Shown piece by piece: positions 44,596-55,094 of a stretch of 64,000 bases of DNA (position 1 is the first letter of the stretch; each line of letters starts with the position of its first letter). The translations under genes and the position numbers were made by a program. The DNA lies in the NCBI GenBank assembly GCA_949128115.1, contig OX421967.1, positions 26,800,635-26,864,634 of the forward strand, read 5' to 3'. Below the pieces are notes generated by a model. That model was not told the DNA's origin and did no database searches. It saw only the letters and a list, made by a program, of their open reading frames with translations. Origin of the DNA: Anaspis maculata. Lineage: Eukaryota; Arthropoda; Insecta; Coleoptera; Scraptiidae.

Positions 44596-45235
44596 ATGGC
44601 TGTTTACAAGAAAAACTGCTGGCTGGTGGTCCTCGCGTGCCTCTACCTCGTGGTCAGCAGCATGACCACCGTCGTCACCGGCACGATAGAGGACCGCACT
44701 TCCGGCAAAGGATCGATCCGGCACCACCACCACAACCACCACCACCAGGGCGGCGGCATCAGCGACCTGGCGTCCCAGCTGGAACGGACGTCCATCGAGG
44801 AGTCGTCGATGAAGACGCCGATGCAGGCCACGTGCCCCAACTGCCTGTACAACAACGACAACCACCACCATCGGAAGGGAGTGGGCGGCGGGGGCGGGGG
44901 CGGAGGCGGCGAGATGAAGTCGCAGGAGAGCCAGCAGCAGGACAGCCTCAGGCTGGAGGCCATCAAGAGGCAGATCTTGAGCAAGTTAGGGCTCAGGCAC
45001 AAGCCCAACGTCACACACAGTCTTCCCAAGGAGGTTATCATGGAGACCCTGTTCAGGGCGGAGGACAGTAGTGATTTTTTTAGAAACTTTGAGCGGGGCG
45101 GCGAGGCGGACGGCCGGGGCGGCGAAGACGACATGTCGACGACCAGCGCCAGGGCGTCTGCCACGGTCATGGAGACGATGGATTTCGACGACTTCTACGG
45201 GAGGACGTCGGAGATCATCAGCTTCGCCGAGCGAG
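44596..45235 (+). CDS. Activin/inhibin-beta type TGF-beta ligand, first coding exon (signal peptide and propeptide start)
   Basis: The exon encodes 213 residues plus one base. Residues 1-29 form a signal peptide with a hydrophobic core (WLVVLACLYLVV). A His-rich stretch (43-50) and a run of nine Gly (97-105) are low-complexity. CPNC at 80-83 stands where inhibin beta chains have CPSC. LRLEAIKRQILSKLGL (118-133) followed by KPNVTHSLPKEVIMETL (136-152) is the conserved first helix of the activin propeptide; the human INHBB counterpart has RPNITHAVPKAAM. SEIISFAER (205-213) precedes the donor and matches the conserved SEIISFAE block. NVT at 138 is a potential glycosylation site. I chose the ATG at 44596 because the signal peptide follows at once; the in-frame ATG at 44476 would add a polar leader. 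The protein would be secreted and act through type I/II activin receptors. Mature-domain exons lie outside the window or strand. Drosophila Actbeta is the nearest named relative I can suggest; myoglianin is less likely. Confidence 0.9.
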
Positions 45236-45241
45236 GTAGGA
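45236..45241 (+). other. Splice donor of the activin exon
   Basis: GAG|GTAGGA gives a phase-1 donor directly after the conserved SEIISFAER block. Beyond it similarity to the family ends and a stop appears at about 45403. Acceptor candidates upstream of the start are AG at 44487-44488 (CCAAG) and 44535-44536 (CGCAG); neither has a strong pyrimidine tract, so the 5' boundary of the exon is open. Confidence 0.8.
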
Positions 45242-45551
45242 TAAGTTTTAATTTTTCTCCTCTAGGTGTTTTGTACTATTGCGCCTCAGAAGTCACACCT
45301 CGCGGTGAGCAGTTGAACACTAGGCTAAAAAGTCACCAACTTGTAGAACACCATTTCGATCTCAAGCCCAGTTTTCGGCAGACTGGAACTGACTCGAAGT
45401 TTTGAGTTCTCTGTTTCGAAAACTTCGTTCTGCATAAACGACGGTTTCAGCGTTTCAGTGAAGTTGGGCCTGAGGGTTTCGTTTCCATCAAGGTTTCCAC
45501 AAAATACTGGTCAACTCCGAAGAGCCAGTGGTCAGTATTACTTTGAATATA

Positions 45552-46539
45552 CAGGGTGATTTTTTGAAAAGTTTCCACCCCTTGTTTCTCGCCGCCAAAA
45601 TGTTTTACAGGAAAACGCCGAAACAGGTCAATTTTTGTTTCGAGGGGGTCATCTAGAGCACATATCACCAAATTTTTATCTTGAACCCCTTCGCCCCCGC
45701 CCCACCCTGCTTTAAAATTTCAAATAGCATGACCTACTTTGTGATACATCAAATTGAAGGCAATAAAATTCTCTTTCCGTTAAACATATTTCAAATTTTT
45801 TTAAACCACCCCTCAACCCTTCTGAAAATCCTCTTTTCGTTAATGGAAGGACAATGTTCCCCCTATAAACTCTTGATTCCTGAGAAATAGACTTCCCAGC
45901 AAAAACAGGTCGATTCTTATTTCAATGGGGTCATCTTAGACACGAGTGGCCAAATTTTTATCTTCAACCCCTTCGCCCCCACCCTACCCTACTTTAAAGG
46001 GGTGGTTTAAAAAAAATAGAAATATGTTTGACGGAAAAAGTTTTATTGCCTTCAATTTCATGTATCACAAGATAGATAATGCTATTCGAAATTTCAAAGT
46101 AAGGTAGGGTGAGGGCGAAGGGGTTGAAGATAAAAATTTGGCCACTCGTGTCTAAAATGACCCCATTGAAATAAGAATCGACCTGTTTTTGCTGGGAAGT
46201 CTATTTCTCAGGAATCAAGAGTTTATAGGGGGAACATTGTCCTTCCATTAACGAAAAGAGGATTTTCAGAAGGGTTGAGGGGTGGTTTAAAAAAATTTGA
46301 AATATGTTTAACGGAAAGAGAATTTTATTGCCTTCAATTTGATGTATCACAAAGTAGGTCATGCTATTTGAAATTTTAAAGCAGGGTGGGGCGGGGGCGA
46401 AGGGGTTCAAGATAAAAATTTGGTGATATGTGCTCTAGATGACCCCCTCGAAACAAAAATTGACCTGTTTCGGCGTTTTCCTGTAAAACATTTTGGCGGC
46501 GAGAAACAAGGGGTGGAAACTTTTCAAAAAATCACCCTG
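45552..46539. mobile_element. Family B foldback with identical outer arms, in the activin intron
   Basis: CAGGGTGATTTTTTGAAAAG at the left mirrors its complement at the right, with TA on both sides (45550-45551, 46540-46541). The outer arms, 45552-45890 and 46201-46539, are identical or nearly so by eye: the same 69-residue reading frame is found at 45681-45890 and, inverted, at 46201-46410. Inner arms (45891-46200) differ more. It lies 316 bp after the activin donor. Confidence 0.95.
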
Positions 46540-46541
46540 TA

Positions 46542-47640
46542 TGTATACTCACCGTAGGTGCTACCTTTACTTATTGGATGCGCTTTCTTGGCTGTCAAGG
46601 GTCGATATTCCTTGTAGCTGTTTGCATAGGAAAACACAAAGACAAAAATCAGAAATCATATATGAAGTAGGTATACTAGAATGTATGGGTTGAACGTCTT
46701 CAAAGATCAGATACTTGAAATCCAGACAACAATTCAGAGATTATCTTTGATCAGGTGAGCGATCAGTTTGTCTGGAAGCAACCAATGATATCATCAAGCC
46801 ATAATCGAGGATAACTATTTTTGCTATCAAGATGGCTGCCTTTGGGCCGGTAGACAATAGATATTCCGCTTAGAAGCTTTCGTTCTTTCTTTGTTTTTTG
46901 CCAAGACCTTGGTATATGGTTCATGAGTTATAACGGTCCTTCTGAGCTAAAGTGGTCAAAGATTGAAGTGGCACACCCATAAATTTCAGTCAAAAATTGC
47001 AAGTGTTCACGTCATTCAACTTGTTCAAAAATTGAATTTATGATGAATCTCCGGGTAACCTGTAAAGAATTGCAAAATGTTCAGAAGCTTTCTGGTCAAG
47101 GACAGTTTAAGAGGGCCACTACGTAACGAGATTTTTTCTAGGTTACGTAGTTACAGAGATGTGAAAATGGGAGATTTTTTTTGCTTGAGCAAGGAGTCAA
47201 CTTTTGGTTCAAAGCAATTTTTCATCAAATTGAACTGAAAATTACCTTAAAGTACCTATTTGGCATGGATGGTTCTTCCCGAGACACGTTACAATTATTT
47301 GCTTGCTTCTTTAGTCAAAGAGATTTGAGGAGGTATCTTTCAATCACCTTCATCTTCACTTGAATTCGAGTCTTGAGTTGATTTTGACGCTTTAGCTTTC
47401 TTACTGGAAGTTTCACTTACCTAAAAACAGGAGTTCTACCAATTAAGAACGATAAGTAATGAAAGAAAGATCGGAAGCCCGAAACATTGTCTTTGTCATA
47501 GGTACCTCTGTGAATAATGAGGACTGACAGAAAATTTGAAAATCGTTTCGCGGTACTGTCGATGTCGTGTTGATTGAAAACGGCGTATCTATACAGTTTT
47601 GTACGAAACGGAGCTCAATACCTATATTGTATGCCTCTAT
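46542..47640. other. Unassigned intronic stretch
   Basis: No repeat partner or gene recognised, apart from a short palindrome GTAACGAGATTTTTTCTAGGTTAC near 47120 (first and last bases complementary). Confidence 0.35.
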
Positions 47641-47789
47641 ATCGCTTCCTAAGAAAAATACCGGCTGTCAAAGTTCACTTTCTCATTTTTTAAAAATTTG
47701 TATCCTGCGAATCATCCAACCAAATTAGCTTAAATCCAGCACAAGCGGGTTTGTCGGAATTGTCTAGGTAATACCAACCTGATAAAGTA

Positions 47790-49560
47790 CCCCGCACGAT
47801 TCTTATGGAAAATGGGTCTCGGTCAAATTCCCTAATTTTCTTATATGTTGTAGCCCAATTTGACACGAGCCAAAAACCATCGTCCGTTACCCAAAAAAAT
47901 GGACAGTTTTTTTTCTATAAGGGGTTGAAGATGGGTTATTTCAAGTTAAAAAAATATGTTCCAACGTAAGTGAGAACATTTCAACGTTTTTTCTGACACA
48001 TATAGCTCATGACAATTCCCTTTTCCTTTTGTGAAAAAATCAACCCCCTCCCTCACCCCCAACACCTACTTGTGAGTATCAAATTCGAAATTACGTTTGA
48101 AAGTCATGCAGATGGTTCTATTTTGTCGAATTACTAATTTTGGCACACATTTTTTTTCCAACCCCCAAATAGGGGGTGGGGTTGAAAAAAAACCATCGGT
48201 CAATTCGACTGAATTTCTGATATTGTGCTTTACCAATTACGCTAAACAAGATTACCAAAGGAAAACTCATTCGTATGACCAGTTTCCACCCCACAGAGGG
48301 TTGAAGTTGACTATAATGGCGCATAAAACATTCTTCCATGTCATAAACCAAATGAATGGAAATAGTGGACTTTCATATCATCTTGTTTCGTAAAAATGTC
48401 TATTCTCCAAAAATACTTTCAATCCCGTCCTTCAGCCCTTATCCCTGTTTCTGAACATCATATTCGAAAGAAATCTTGGAAATTATATCAATTTTTATTT
48501 CATCCTTCAAATAGTCGCAGTAGCTAGAATAAGAGTGTGACATAATATTTCGCTTTGATTGAGCAGCTTTCGCTTCAAAAATTACATAAAATTCTTCAAT
48601 CTAAACAATAAGTAGAGGTGTATCCGTACAAAAGAAAAAAGTTAGTAACTATGTAGGTACAAGTAAACATAAATAACCTGCCGTGAAGTTGAGACTTGAT
48701 AGGAACACCAATATTTTTAATAATAATCAAGGCAAAAAATCATTCAATCAAATGTATGTCCCACCCTGCTGTAGGGGGTGCTAACATGAGCATAATAGTG
48801 GAAGTGAATTTTGAGAGGGGATTCACAATCAGATGCAGAGAATCCGACCGTAGACCTTCTCCTTCATTTTCAAGATTTATTTCGAATATGATGTTCAGAA
48901 ACAAGAATAGGGGATGAGAGACGGGGTTGAAATTATTTTTGAAGGATAGGCATTTTCACAAAACAAGATGATATGAAAGTCCACTATTTTCATTCATTTT
49001 GTTTATGACATGGAAGAATGTTTTATGAGTCATTATAGTCAACTTCAACCCTCTGTGGGGTGGAAACTGGTCATACGAATGAGTTTTCCCTTGGTAATCT
49101 TATTTAGCGTAACTGGTAAAGCACAATATCAGAAATTCAGCCGAATTGACCGATGGTTTTTTTTTCAACCCCACCCCCTATTTGGGGGTTGGAAAAAAAT
49201 TTGTGCCAAAATTAGTAATTCGACAAAATAGAACCATCTGCATGACTTTCAAACGTAATTTCGAATTTGATACTCACAAGTAGGTGTTGGGGGTGAGGGA
49301 GGGGGTTGATTTCTTCACAAAAGAAAAAGGGAATTGTCATGAGCCATATGTGTTGAAAAGGACGTTGAAATGTTCTCACTTACGTTGGAACATATTTTTT
49401 TACCTTGAAATAACCCATCTTCAACCCCTTATAGAAAAAAAAACTGTCCATTTTTTTGGGTAACGGAGGATGGTTTTTGGCTCGTGTCAAATTGGGCTAC
49501 AACATATAAAAAAATTAGGGAATTTGACCAAGACCCATTTCCCATAAGAATCGTGCGGGG
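47790..49560. mobile_element. High-identity palindrome, 1.77 kb
   Basis: CCCCGCACGATTCTTATGG at the left mirrors CCATAAGAATCGTGCGGGG (with one change) at the right. Arms of about 770 bp are close to identical, for example AACCCATCTTCAACCCCTTA against its complement, and TTTGGCACACA text against TGTGCCAAA. The central ~230 bp (48560-48790) are unique. No coding capacity is credible, since frames occur in mirrored pairs. Confidence 0.92.
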
Positions 49561-49741
49561 TCCTTTCAAAGGAATCCAATCACTGGTGTAGAAGTTCTGG
49601 AGTGAACATTATTTCAAAATTTCTTCAGATGCTTCCAAATTAATGACCCCCCATAACTCCTACGCTACAGATTAGATTCTTTCGAAATTTTGCAATTAGG
49701 TACCTATATGTTTCCGACAAGCCAACCTATGCTGAATTTAA

Positions 49742-50068
49742 GGACGGAGTCATATTGGTGAAATAAGCGTTGCGAAATCAATCCGTCTGGGTTTATTCCT
49801 TGACGGATTCTTACCATTTTGGTCTCTTTCGAAAGCTACAAGGATGTACTTCAGTTTGAGCCCATTGGCATTTCCAAAATAAAAGAAATATTAAATTTTG
49901 ACATTTGAAAAAATTATTTTTATATTTTGGAAATGCCAATGAGCTCAAACCAAAGTACATCCTTGTAGCTTTCGAAAGAGACCAAAATGGTAAGAATCCG
50001 TCAAGGAATAAACGCACACGGATTGATTTCGAAACGCTCATTCTACTAATTCAACACCAACACCGTCC
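49742..50068. mobile_element. TTAA-flanked foldback, 327 bp (family D)
   Basis: GGACGGAGTCATATTGGTG at the left mirrors a right end reading CACCAACACCGTCC, and TTAA lies on both sides (49738-49741, 50069-50072). The opposite arm at about 47725 reads AATTAGCTTAAATCCAGC without the insertion, so the empty site is visible. TTAA duplication is the hallmark of piggyBac-type transposition. The arms include CTACAAGGATGTACTTCAG and its mirror. Confidence 0.88.
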
Positions 50069-50113
50069 TTAAGCTAATTTGGCTGAATAGTTCGCAAGTT
50101 ACAGATTTTTAAA

Positions 50114-51690
50114 AATCGGTTGTGTCACCCCAGAACTTTCCCGACTAGTATCCAGGAACCTATGTAAATTTTTGTTCGAAACGTCCCTTCGGGTGGGGAG
50201 GTGGAATCCAAATTCTTAAAGTTTTATTTACTTGTATACAGTATATCATTTGGAAAGTAAATATAAACAATCCTATAAACAAGAATTTAGCGAAGGATAT
50301 AGAAAATTTCGTCTAAAGATCTTTGAGCAGGAAGAGTAGACAGTATGGCAATAGCGTTGCCTCTCTGAATCTCCAAACTGACCCTCTGCGTCAAGAATTC
50401 TTTCGAACGAAACTCACTAGTCTTCTCAAAAATTCTACGACTAATTTCCGAAATAAAAGATTTGGCCGACGGACCCCAGGAACCCAATGTCTCTACACTG
50501 AAAGGAGAAACTATTTATTCACATTTGACAATCCAGATTATTTTCAACCGGAAAATTTCCAGGAAATTTAAAAAAATTGTTGGAAAATGTTTAAGAACCA
50601 GTTATCTCTTGTTAACAAAAAAATTGGCCAAAATCGGTCCACGGAATAAAAAGTTGAAAAATTTGCAGTTTTTCCAGAAAGAAAAACTCGGCAACCGTTG
50701 GCGTTGGTCCGATTTCGAAAATTTTTCCTCCAACAATTAGCTCAATCTTTTCTCCAACTTTCATTCGCAGCATGTCTGCACCTAAAATTAATATTTCGTG
50801 GAGCTTACCGCATGTAGAAGTTTTCACTGCGGTTTTTTCAAATTCACGCATTGTGCAAATTTCATTTTGGAAAAATTACCGTTGGAAAACCGGAATCGTG
50901 TCGATTTTAAAAACAGGCCTACTCGACGCCCAATCCAATCTACTTTCGATATCAGTTGAAATTTTCCAAAAAAAAGTCGATCCCCGAGCAGGAATGAATT
51001 TTTGAGTGGAGTCCTGCTACGAAAACGAGTTGTCCGGTCAAAACACCGGCGAGAGCCCCTCTCGGGTGGCAACGACCAGGAGAAATTTTGAAAATTCATT
51101 ACGCCCGACTGAAAAATGGCAGAAAACTGCAACTGCGGCCTTAGTTTGGCTCTTTTGTTGTGTTGCTTCCTGCCAAATTTGGTTTCAATCTATCGAATAG
51201 ATTTTGAGTAATTAAATGGTAAAGTTTTGGACTTCGACATTTTTTTATTATTTGACAGATGACAGATAGGGCAATACTTTCGACTGTTCTGAATTCAGTT
51301 TTTCAGGGGCTTCCAAATGAAATATTGCAAGTCAAGTTCCATGAGATATAGCTTTTGACATTTGTTGACAGTGACACTTCCGTTTGACAGCCAAAAACTA
51401 ATGAGCTCTTTCCAGAGAAAAACCATATCCTCATATCAAATTTCAAGTCGATCGATTCATCGGTTCGGCAGTTATCGTGGAAGATCACCGACACACACAC
51501 ACACACGCGCGCGCGCACACACACAGACAGACAGACAGACAGACACACAGACAGACATCACTCTGAAAATGGTCTTACTCATCTTGGAGGACCTCAAAAT
51601 GGATATATCCGTCGAAATCTCAAAACTTTTTTTCTGCACGATTACAATACTTCCCCTTCCATGTTGGTGGGGGGCCGGGAAAGTGAAAAC
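50114..51690. other. Unclassified 1.6-kb insertion with CA/CAGA microsatellite near its 3' end
   Basis: This block has no counterpart in the left arm at about 47690, so it is inserted. It holds frames of 80-100 residues in both directions without a known motif, and ends with CGGTTCGGCAGTTATCGTGG before an ACAC/GCGC/CAGA run (51488-51556). A 3' microsatellite suggests a non-LTR retrotransposon or SINE-like tail, but I recognise no reverse transcriptase. Confidence 0.4.
51488..51556. repeat. CA / CG / CAGA compound microsatellite
   Basis: ACACAC, then GCGCGC, then CAGACAGACAGA runs in direct succession. Confidence 0.97.
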
Positions 51691-51837
51691 GAAAAAAGTG
51701 AACTTTGACACCCTGTATCTTTCTTAGGAAGCGAGATAGAGGCATAAAATATATGTTTTTCTGACGTCTAGGAGAAACTATCCTCAAAGTTTGCACGATA
51801 ACATCTGACTCACCCTTTATACCCATAATCGTGACCT

Positions 51838-51905
51838 TACAATTCGTTCCGCGGACAATTCGTCCCGCGGACAATTCGTCTCGCGGACAATTCGTCTCAC
51901 GGACA
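51838..51905. repeat. Minisatellite, 17-bp unit, 4 copies
   Basis: GCGGACAATTCGTCCC-type units repeat four times, decaying at both edges. The core TTCGTCCCGCG resembles the minisatellites at 2137 and 55095. Confidence 0.92.
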
Positions 51906-52099
51906 ATCCGTCACAAAATAATGTTTTGCCCTTTACCTTAACTTTCTTGAGTCCCTTTGTGATTTCTCGTTGCTTTTCAAACTTTAGTAAGCCCTCTTAT
52001 GCCATTTTGTAGTATTTAGAGCCCCACTGCGCACCCTGGTTTATTCATGTCTTTGGAGCTCCACTTAGTTCCCTTGTACTATTCCGAGAATTTCTGCTA

Positions 52100-53800
52100 G
52101 TACACCGAGCTTTGGGAGCACTAGTAGGCCCTTGTACCTTCATGGGATAATTGGCTCCTATCGGGCCCTTCATCTCCTCCCTAGTGTAAGTTTTGAGCTC
52201 TAATGGGTCCCCCCATGTTTTTCATAGCTTTCAGATTTTCACAAAGCCTCTTTTGCAGTCTTGTATTATCAAAAGCTCCACTGGGCCCCCTTATTTTGTC
52301 TTTGACGTAATTTGAAACCCTGCTGAGCCCCCTTGCATTTTCCGTGAATTCCAGAGCAGCAAGCAGCATTGTGCTGTCATGGCATGTTCGGAGCCCTATC
52401 GCGCCTCATTGTGCCTCCAGGTGTATTTGGAGTCCCGTTGAGCCCCCTTATGTTTTTCATGGCTTCCGGAATAGGTACCATTGAGCCTCATTTCGCGTTA
52501 TTTTGTTATACGGAACTCCCTTGGGCCCTCTTGAGTCTTCAATACTGTTTGAAGTCCTGTTGAGTCCCCTCACACTTTTCCTAGATTTTCGGAGCACTAG
52601 TAAATCCCTTGTGCCTTTATGTTATATTCGGCCCCAAATCCCTTGTGTCTTTAAGTATAATTTGGAGCCTTGATGAGCCCCTATGTGCTTAATGGTTTCC
52701 AGTCCTAAGTCTAAGTCCTCCTTTACCATCTTGTGTTATCCATGCTCCATTGGGCCTCCATTGTGTCTTTAATGTGATTTGGAGACCTACTGACCCCCCT
52801 TGCATTTTCTGTCACTTTCAGAGCATAGTCGTCACCATGACATCACTAATGTGTCGTCCTGTCATTCAGAGTCCTTTATTTCGAACCCCCTTGAGTTTTG
52901 GGTCCTCAATTGTAGTTGGAGCTCTGATGAGCCCCCATATGTTTTTTCATAGCTTTCAGAATTCCAGTGAGCTCCCTTTTGAATTCTTATATTATACAAA
53001 GCTTCATTGCGTTTTTCAATGGCTTTCGGTGTTCTATATCGGGCCCTCGATCGGGCCCCTTGTACTCACTTGTGTAGCTTGGAACCCTAATCAGCCCACT
53101 TATGTTTATATTGGCTTTCAAAATACCAGTAAGCCCCCTTTTGCCCTCTTTTAATAAATAGAACCCATTGGGCCTTTTTGTGTCACCAATAACATTTGAA
53201 GCCCTACGGAGCTCTCTTGCATTTTTCTGTGACTTTCGGATTTTTATTGAGCTTCCTTGTGCCCTATGTGTCATTTAGAACCCTAATGAGCCCCCTTATG
53301 TGTTTTCGTGGCGTTCAGAATTCTAGTCAGACATTTTGTGCGTTCTTGCGTTGCTGGAAGCTCTAGTCCTCTGGTATAATTTCCTTGTGCCTTCATGTGA
53401 TATACGGAGCCCTATCGGACCCCCTTGTGTCCGCAAGTGTAGTTTGACGCCCTAGTGAGCCCTATTGTGTTTTTCCAGACTATCAAAGTTCCAGTAAGCC
53501 CCTTGTTGACCTCTTGTGTTATCCGGAGCTCCATTGAGCCCCCTTGTTTCTTCAACGTCTTTTGAAGCCCTACTGAGCCACCTTACATCTTTCTGTGGCT
53601 TTTGGAGCAGTAATAAGCACTTTGTGCCTTTATGTGATATTCGTAGTCCTATCGGGCCCCCTTGTGTCTTCAAGTGCAGTATGGAGCTCTAATGAGCCCC
53701 TTTGTGTTTTTTTCGTAGCTTTCGGAACTCCAGTGAGCCCCCTCTTACATTCTGTTGTTATATAAAGCTCCTTGGCCTCCTTTGTGCCTTAATGTGAGCT
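52100..53800. repeat. Higher-order tandem array, period about 235 bp, subunits of about 55-60 bp
   Basis: GAGCCCTAATGAGCCCCCTT-like subunits alternate in a fixed order: GAGCACTAGTAA..., CCTATCGGGCCCCC..., CTAATGAGCCCCC..., CTCCATTGGGCC.... The GAGCA-type subunit recurs at 52116, 52354, 52592 and 52821, giving a higher-order period of 229-238, and later copies are rearranged. Frames of up to 134 residues across it (52750-53154) are by-products of sparse stops in C-rich sequence. Confidence 0.9.
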
Positions 53801-53807
53801 CCAAGTT

Positions 53808-54290
53808 ATGAAGGAGTGGAGTTATGAAGTTATGAAAGGGTGGTCCCTCAAACCCTTCTAGTTCCGTTATTTCAAAATATGTAAAAAAAATAGTGGTGGC
53901 AGAATTATGAGAAATCAATATAATGCATTGGATGGATTTTATTGATTCTCTGTTTTCTATACATGGTGAGTCAGAAGCCTCTAAAATTATTGAATGAAAA
54001 AAATCCATCATACCATTCGATTGGTCCCCCAACAGATGTAGTTACAAGTCACACAATTTTCTACACAGAAAATTTTTTCAAGATTTTTTTCAGAAAAAAT
54101 TGGTATTATTCTATACTTCATGTCTTCATGACTCTGTATACACTATAAGGATATCTAGTACAAATCCAGTAGATATTTTTAACTCATAGTCATAGTTCTG
54201 CCCTCAATATTTTACTTCAAAATATCCTAACTAGATAGAAGGGTTCGAAGGACTACCCTTTCATCCTTCACAACTTCTAAAATAAAAGTT
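53808..54290. mobile_element. Foldback with a centre-inserted element
   Basis: GAAAGGGTGGTCCCTCAAACC mirrors a GGGTTCGAAGGACTACCCTTTC block at 54238-54260. Arms are about 153 bp each and are separated by 53962-54136. Confidence 0.75.
53962..54136. mobile_element. Inner TA-flanked element, 175 bp
   Basis: CATGGTGAGTCAGAAGCC at the left and a TCATGACTCTG right end with TA outside (53960-53961, 54137-54138). It lies at the midpoint of the outer palindrome. Terminal similarity is short, so this is less secure than other inner elements. Confidence 0.6.
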
Positions 54291-54318
54291 TATGGATAAC
54301 ATTTCATATACCTACTAA

Positions 54319-54467
54319 GGGCCAAATTTCAAGTCCGAGTTGCAACCCGCGCAGCGTAGCGCAAGTAGTCACGTGATCCAATAATGACATGCTCATTGGC
54401 ACAGAGGAATCACGTGACTACTTGCGCCACGCTTCGCGGGTTGCAACTTGGACTTGAAATTTAGCCC
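54319..54467. mobile_element. Harbinger-type MITE, 149 bp, TAA duplication
   Basis: GGGCCAAATTTCAAGTCC at the left mirrors GGACTTGAAATTTAGCCC at the right; TAA lies on both sides (54316-54318, 54468-54470). Inverted repeats extend about 60 bp, through GAGTTGCAACCCGCG and GTAGTCACGTGAT. A 3-bp TWA duplication and GGGC termini fit PIF/Harbinger. Confidence 0.88.
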
Positions 54468-54831
54468 TAAGCCACTACCAGAGGGCTGTTCTGGTTCACC
54501 ATTCTGGAATCACCCTGTACATGTAGGTATAATAATAATTCATACATACGTGTTATATCGGATTGTGTATAATTAATAAATTCAAGGAAGGCGTAATCTT
54601 TTAAAGGGGTGATTGCTTTTTATACCATTAATGAAAGACAACTGCATCAGTATCAATAATTCAACACTCGCACACAGTCATGTGCACTGAAATTTGCTTT
54701 GCATTTATTTCCAGCACACTTTTGAAGTCAACACAGCCGTCACTACCTACTTACCCTTTACACACAGGTTCGCGCGTGTTGTATCACGTAATGGGTTGGT
54801 TGCTCTGAATTAGTAATTGGAATAGAAACTC

Positions 54832-54995
54832 CAGTGGTGGAACCACGAGCACTCGACAGTTGTCAATCTCGACAATTTTCCTTTTTCTAAAGGGTGAAGG
54901 GTGCAGAGAGAAAAGGGGAAATTGGGGTGAAGGGTGTAGAGGGGAAAGGGAAATTGTCGAGATCGACAACTGCCGAGTGCTCGTGGTTCCACTAC
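54832..54995. repeat. Short inverted repeat, about 160 bp
   Basis: GGAACCACGAGCACTCGACA mirrors TGCCGAGTGCTCGTGGTTCC. A purine-rich middle has two similar AAGGGTGAAGGGTG(C/T)AGAG blocks. The target duplication is unclear. Confidence 0.8.
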
Positions 54996-55094
54996 AGAAT
55001 TGATGTGGAAATTTCCTAATGAATGGAAATGAATAGATATTTGTCTCCTGTTCTCCTATTCAGGTGCCCCGCCAAAAAGATCACGGCAATTATA

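Larger units (their letters stand above)
47661..51715. mobile_element. Outer foldback of a 4-kb nested complex
   Basis: GGCTGTCAAAGTTCACTTT after TA (47659-47660) mirrors AGTGAACTTTGACACCCTG before TA (51716-51717). The next inner text, GCGAATCATCCAACCAAATTAGCTTAAA (47708-47735, summarised), is mirrored at 49730-50100 apart from the TTAA insertion 49742-50068. A 1.6-kb block (about 50114-51690) interrupts the right arm. The flanks outside form a near-perfect palindrome across the insertion TA (CTTCCTAAGAAA against TTTCTTAGGAAG). Confidence 0.78.

Noticed and set aside
44493..45071. 192-residue + frame overlapping the activin exon
   Set aside because: Wrong frame over the same exon; Arg/Pro/Gln-rich composition from GC-rich codons and no conserved motif.
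44643..45170. 175-residue frame on the minus strand opposite the activin exon
   Set aside because: It is the mirror of a GC-rich coding exon with low-complexity His/Gly runs; the + frame carries the family motifs.
45681..46410. Two identical 69-residue frames in opposite orientation
   Set aside because: They are the mirrored arms of a foldback transposon, not a duplicated gene.
51472..51727. Frames with alternating Cys/Val or Arg/Ala/His/Thr
   Set aside because: Produced by the CA/CAGA compound microsatellite.
52750..53154. 134-residue frame
   Set aside because: Lies wholly within the higher-order tandem array; periodic residues follow the DNA repeat.
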